From Tetraselmis striata (lineage: Eukaryota; Chlorophyta; Chlorodendrophyceae; Chlorodendrales; Chlorodendraceae): a stretch of 64,000 nucleotides of DNA. The stretch lies in NCBI GenBank assembly GCA_006384855.1, contig VCJN01003285.1:123903-187902 (forward strand). Direction: 5' to 3'. The notes under the pieces are model-generated. The model did no database searches. It had not been told where the DNA came from and saw only the letters and a list, made by a program, of their open reading frames with translations. The position numbers and the translations under genes are program-made. This document shows positions 59,401-64,000 of the stretch, in pieces (within the stretch, counting starts at the first letter, position 1; every line of letters starts with the position of its first letter).

Positions 59401-60457
59401 CGTACAGGCGCCCCTGCGGGGGGGGGGGGGGGGGGGGCGGAGGAAGAGAGGGGAGAGGACCTGAAGCGAGTCCTGTCATGCTTGCAGGCGAGCCCGGCTC
59501 CCAGGCAGTGTCAGGGAAGCGCGGTCGATCTGCAGGGGGCGGCGGTGCGGGGCAGACGGAGGAGGCGCCGCTGCTGCCGGTAGAGCGCCGGCCGCCCGTG
59601 ATGAGCGGAGAGGCGCTGGGGCGGCTGCTCAGGCTCATCGTGGACGGAGGCCTGCCACGAGAGGGGCGGCGGGGTGGCGCTTTTGCGACTGGCGGCTCTG
59701 AGGAGGAGGTGGTCGAGTCCGCAGAGGAGGAGGAGGAGGAGGCCGGCGACGGGGAATCAGCCTTTGCGGCGCTCAGCCGCGAGCCGCGGTTCCAGGCGGC
59801 CGTGCTGCGCATGTGCAGCGCCCGCTTGGCGGCCACGGCGGCGGCGGCGGCCAGCCAAGGCGCGCTGCTTGCGGGCTGCGGAGGCGACGCCGCGGCCGCG
59901 GTCGGCGGGTTGGGGGAAGGCGGCCAGTGGGAGGCCATGGCGCCGCCGCTGGTGCAAGCCGTCTACCTCACGGTCATGGCGCGCGCCGGCATCAGCGGCG
60001 CCCACTCAACAGGCACGTGCGAGAGGACACCCCTGTCGACGCAGAGAGGGCGCTGTCATGCTGGCTAGCTTGGCCTGAACTTGCGCCCGACCCCCCCCCC
60101 CCCCCCCCCCCGCCCCCCCTCCCAACCATTCCTCCCTGTGTACTCCTTCCCTCCCGGGTCTCACCTTCAGCATGATTGTGCATACAGGTGCTCAGCGCAA
60201 GACGGGAATGCACGTGGGCAAGAAGGACAAGGACCCGAGCGACCAGCTGTCCCTGCTGTCGGTGTGGTCCCGCCCTTGCCTGCGATGCGATGGATCGTGC
60301 GGCGCATCGGTCTTCGATTGCGAGGGCCGGGCTGGAAGGCATCTGTGGCGTCTGCTTGGCAGGCTGAGTCGGAATGGCGCGAAAGCCAGGCAGGCTGACA
60401 GCCAACCACCAGGACCATGCCGGAGAGGCTGGCCATTTACTGATGGACTGATGGACG

Positions 60458-60497
<40 letters not shown>

Positions 60498-60500
60498 CGT

Positions 60501-60564
<64 letters not shown>

Positions 60565-63500
60565 ACTGGGCTTGTTCAAATGTGAAGTAGTAATTGCTAT
60601 TGGTGCTTACTGAAAAGACATGAGTAGCCGCATTTGTCAAGTTCCGGCGTGATTTCATACCTTTCTCATGATCATGCTAGTAGCTGCCAATGATTCCATT
60701 CAGGCTTGTTTTGTGTTACACGTGTTGGGACAGTTTTGCCAGTGTGATTAAATCTCCTTGGTTTGTGCCTTTTTTTGAAGAATGCTTTCATCAAGTCGAA
60801 CGGCGGGGGCTGCTCATGAGGAGGGTGTGTGTTGCGGCAGGTGTCTGTGGTGAATGCAGGCAGGGGGCGCTGAGTGTGCGTGGGTGGGTTGTAGCTGCAG
60901 TGCCTGGAGCAGCTGCTGCGCGTGGCGCGGAGCAAGGCGGCCGTGGCGACCATCCTGCGCCAGGTGGAGGTGCCGGCAGACGAAGCCATCAACACCGCCG
61001 ACCTACCAGAGGCGGACTGGGTAGGGCCCCGTCCGTGACCAGAGAGCCCGCTGCCGCTGGGTGTGGCTCACTTTTGGCCAACTTACAAATGTGACGCGGC
61101 TCAGCGGGCCCTGACCCCGAGAAGCGCCGTGCTGCCTCCCCAGGATGACCACGCGAAGGCCATCTACAGCCGGATGGGCCTCTTCAGGCGCATGCTGTGC
61201 AAGCTGCTCGAGACAAGCACCTTCAAGGTCTCCCCCCCCCCCCCCCCCCTCTCCATCACTCTCGACTCCAAGGCGGCTAGAGCTGACTGATAGAGATTGG
61301 AGCTGGTCCTATGAACGTCGGCACGATGAGGCGGCGCGGGCGCGTGGGGTACCGGTCCATCATGTATCACAACATAAGGCTACCAGCATGAAAGCTGGAG
61401 TCAGGAGTGACAGGAGAGCATTTAGCGCCGTTGCACTGGGTCCAGAAAAGTGTTTTTGACCCAAGTCTTTTGCAGAGTTGAGTCGGAATACCTGTGCAGA
61501 TTTCGTTGTGCGTGATGACAGCGTTCAAGGAATATTATAACACGGTTTTTTGACTATTTGCCAGGTGGGGCGCAGGGGGGGGGGGGGGTCAAAAGCACCA
61601 ACATCTATATGGTACTCAATGCCTGGTTTTGCTTGGAGGCAAATATCTGCCAGTACTAAATCAGCTGAGGATTCATGTCATCATGTTGGCCGCTGATTGC
61701 TCCGACCAACAAGCCGTGACCGACACTGGGAAAAAAACACGCCGTGCTTGCCGTATCCTGTGAGCACAACTCGTCCCTAGTTTGCGGAGGGCTATGCACG
61801 AGTTGGGTGTTTGCACTTTTGTCCAGACCTTGGTGACTGAGGGCGCTGTGCCTCGGACTGCGTATAGCCCCTCGCTCGAACACATGGAACACCATTGCGC
61901 CGTTTGGTTCCCAAGACTCCAGCTCAGCCTCCGACTCAGGGCTCTAAATTGCACAAGCAGCCAGCTCACTCCCCCCCTCCCCCCCCCCCTCTCTCCCCCC
62001 TGCCGTGAACGGCCTGCAGGGTGTGGAGATCCTGGCCGGCGTCATGGCGCAGCTCGGCGAAATGCTGCCCCCCGCAGGCCGCTCCATCCTCAGCAAGTGG
62101 GCCAAGGCAGCCTGCATGTCTCACGAGGTGGCGCATCCGGTGAGCAACCCCCCCCCCCCCGCGGCCCCCTTCCTTCTCCCCAGACAGGCACACCCACCCC
62201 ACATTCGCCCCCTCCGCATAACGGCGACTCCCACATGAGCAGACCGCTCATCCTGCTGCTCCGCAGGGCGCGGCCAAGGCGTTGACGCACGTCCTATTCC
62301 ATTTCTTGCCTCCCAAGGATATCCAGGTAGGGGTCGCCAATGCACCTGCCATAGCAGTGTCCCCCGTCCCCCCGCTCCCAGTACTCTGCCCCCATGATGT
62401 CCAAACCCCCCTCCCCCCCGCCCGCTTTCCTCCCAAAATGCGCAGGACGACCGCGGCAGCCTCCAGATGGTCACGGAGCAGCTGCAGCTGGTGTGCGGGA
62501 CGAGCAATGCGGCTGGCGCCACCCGCTCGGAGACGCTGCCGGTGCGTCGCCGCCTCAGAAGTGGCTGCAGCCTCACCCAGCGCAACAGGCAGCCGGGTCG
62601 GCCCCCTCCTCAGACGAGCACCCAAATTTCCACCTGCTACTTCCGGACGCCAAATATCGCACCATCTACATTGGAATCGTGTCCCCAAAACAGGCATCGC
62701 TTTCGCTGCGTCACATCGGAATGTGTGTGCACTGGGCACGGAGTGTTCCGAAGGATTCCCGGATAGGGGAATCAGTGGTTCAACGTTTGCGATGGCGTCA
62801 AAACCACTTCAGCTACGGGCCAATAAATGTATACCGTAGTGAACCCAGAGCGTCTTTACGGTATACATGTACATGGCCCGCAAGCAGATAGACCAGGTGA
62901 GCAAGCAGCAGTGGGGTTTTGCGCTCAAAGCATTTCTGCCATCTATCCCTCTGAGACCATTGTATTGAGTCCACGGGTCCCAAGCAACAATATGATAAGC
63001 TGTTCCGCACCATCAAATGGGATATTCTGTGCCATGTCCGCGATGTATTCCGATATGAACAGGCTTTGATGACTATACCGGCGCGTCGCTGAACCAGCAC
63101 GGCTTCCCGTAAGCTGGATCGCTGCCTAACTAAACGGCCGTCCTAGGGACGCTGCTAGCAGGAAGGGTTTCACTGTTGCCGGTCCTGTCCCAGGGGGGGA
63201 CCAGTGGCAGCACAGCGACAACTACTACAAATATTAATACGACTACTTGATATGGGCGCAGGAATGATACAGGCGGCAGCTTCCACTCTGCGTTTATTCG
63301 TCTCTGTCTCGGCTGGCATCAGTTCGCCGGGGGACTCCCAGATGAATATTGATCTGTCCTGATATTTGAGAGGGGGGTGAAACGACCAATATGTGTGGAG
63401 ACTCCCAAGGCGCGGTGACGACAGGCCGTGCTACCAACACATATGCAGAATCATGAGACTAGCAACGCCTTCCATTCGTGTGATTCCGTCCGGCAGCTCG

Positions 63501-64000
63501 ATGGACGCGCCGCTCCGGAGGCCGGGGCTTGAGCTGCCGCCGGCCTGAGCGCGCGGGGCGGTGTGCTGGCGCAGGCGCTGAACGAAAAGACCAGCGGCGC
63601 GGTGCTGGCCGCCACGCTGGATCATGTGGACGGCAGCTTGAGGGACGTGGAGTGGCTGGTAGGCTCGTTCCGGGTACGCGCCACACGGGGGGAGGGAAGC
63701 TGCCGCCCCCCCCCCCCCCCCCCCTCCCCCTTCTCACCACCACCACCACCACACGCACACTTGCTACCGCATTTCACCCAGCATGCCCGCCAGCTATGTT
63801 CGCAGGGCGGTGGAGCTATTTGAAATTTGAAGTTCCTTCCAACTTTGTTCCTGCCAGTCTTCCAACTACAGAGGCCAGCTGTCTTAGGGCCCGGCTGCAC
63901 AAACCCGCATAGGGTCGGCCGTAGCCCGTAGCATGCAGCCCTCTCAAGGCCAGTTCCCGGGATCCATAAGAGAGTGGTGTCCTCCTCGTCCCCCCCCCCC
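53457..64000 (+). CDS. FANCI: Fanconi anaemia group I protein (FANCI), 3' end beyond the window
   Basis: FANCI pairs with FANCD2 as a clamp on DNA and is monoubiquitinated during interstrand crosslink repair. The gene has more than 20 short exons. Clear ones are 53457-53603, 53733-53930, 54067-54184, 54363-54499, 54753-54854, 54946-55011, 56966-57106 and 57284-57421; the rest are placed by conserved blocks only. In order I see ALELLPKCLHLV, LPALTYQLLLLPSKG, LEVEGTLLLHINAA, FVAVVLAAARIP, FVKLGTVLIDRAG, LHFLPSSLGFAL and VIILRKAMFSKE (the Lys is the ubiquitination site by alignment). These are followed by SSSQLSLSQMQ, LRGFLRRCLAQQ, VYEGLAKLVL, LLPQFCKFYE, LDAELEHFELD, an acidic run near 59700-59760, KTGMHVGKKDKDPSDQLSLL and HVDGSLRDVEWLV (about 63618). 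All follow the order in animal FANCI. The C-terminus, including any nuclear localisation signal, is missing. Several exon edges between 55020 and 63575 are uncertain. Confidence 0.9.
57086..57088 (+). other. Codon for the conserved FANCI monoubiquitination lysine
   Basis: The codon AAA lies in VIILRKAMFSKE. In human FANCI the ubiquitinated Lys523 lies in a near-identical LRKAMF context. The match is seen in the sequence; that the residue is modified in this alga is inferred. Confidence 0.8.
57387..57421 (+). other. SQ cluster in FANCI
   Basis: The exon ends with SSSSQLSLSQMQ. Human FANCI has an SQ cluster (Ser556, Ser559, Ser565) at the same distance after the ubiquitinated lysine, a target of ATR/ATM-type kinases. 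Two of the three SQ sites seem kept here; the middle one is absent. Confidence 0.7.
57950..57972. repeat. GCAT tetranucleotide microsatellite
   Basis: About five ATGC/GCAT units occur within an intron of the FANCI gene. Confidence 0.9.
60455..60500. repeat. Perfect 46-bp palindrome: ACGGGG, 17 AT units, CCCCGT
   Basis: The block is its own reverse complement and lies in a FANCI intron. A second TA run follows at about 60507-60562. Such sequences readily extrude cruciforms. Confidence 0.95.
62829..62870. repeat. Short hairpin with 12-bp perfect arms
   Basis: ATGTATACCGTA and TACGGTATACAT lie about 17 bp apart in a FANCI intron. They form a stable stem but have no other visible meaning. Confidence 0.7.
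63801..63912 (-). repeat. Dispersed repeat family R4, copy C, inverted, in a FANCI intron
   Basis: Read on the minus strand it gives GCGGGTTTGTGCAGCCGGGC, AAGACAGCTGGCC, GGAAGACTGGCAGGAACAAAG and a TTCAAATTTCAAATAGC-like end. This matches copies A (23515) and B (24697). It lies downstream of the last recognisable FANCI exon in the window. Confidence 0.65.

Noticed and set aside
62827-63069. Open frames in the long gap before the last visible FANCI exon
   Set aside because: No conservation with FANCI and no paired splice sites in phase; treated as intron.

Overview
This window looks like nuclear DNA of a green alga (Chlorophyta). The genes are split by many short GT-AG introns (a few apparently GC-AG). 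Coding sequence is GC-rich, two proteins carry plastid-type presequences, and the pentamer TGTAA, the usual chlorophyte polyadenylation signal, lies 30 to 165 bp past most stop codons. No rRNA, tRNA or CRISPR array was found. Exon models below were built by eye from splice sites, reading phase and protein-family conservation. Five closed multi-exon models (KASII, KASIII, Fmt, CCT1, lumen NTF2-like protein), the two-exon transporter and the small CS-domain protein keep phase across every junction.

Layout. 1-4.3 kb: non-coding, with dispersed repeats. 4.4-7.2 kb (-): plastid 3-oxoacyl-ACP synthase II, head-to-head with 9.1-11.5 kb (+) 3-oxoacyl-ACP synthase III, so the chain-starting and chain-elongating condensing enzymes of fatty acid synthesis share one intergenic region. 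14.8-21.0 kb (+): methionyl-tRNA formyltransferase in ten exons. 22.7-23.9 kb (-): small stand-alone CS-domain protein. 24.7-28.3 kb (-): FAD/NAD(P)-binding oxidoreductase whose first exon is unresolved. 28.3-35.6 kb: repeat-rich desert with a decayed reverse-transcriptase tail and a frameshifted unknown ORF. 35.7-36.4 kb (-): intronless unknown gene. 37.0-40.8 kb (+): long reverse-transcriptase ORF with a possible C-terminal PD-(D/E)XK nuclease. 41.2-42.4 kb (+): EamA/DMT-type transporter. 42.4-47.8 kb: repeats and a decayed tyrosine recombinase flanked by direct repeats. 47.8-51.4 kb (+): CCT/TRiC subunit alpha. 51.6-52.9 kb (-): predicted thylakoid-lumen NTF2-like protein. 53.5 kb to the window end (+): a large gene for Fanconi anaemia protein I (FANCI), cut off at its 3' end.

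The genes do not form one pathway; this is ordinary eukaryotic gene order. The strongest points are the KASII/KASIII divergent pair, the algal FANCI that keeps the ubiquitinated lysine and part of the SQ phosphorylation cluster, an RT-nuclease retroelement with a dead relative nearby, a tyrosine-recombinase element remnant, four families of short dispersed repeats (several inside introns), and long homopolymeric C/G tracts that sit in introns mostly with C on the sense strand.
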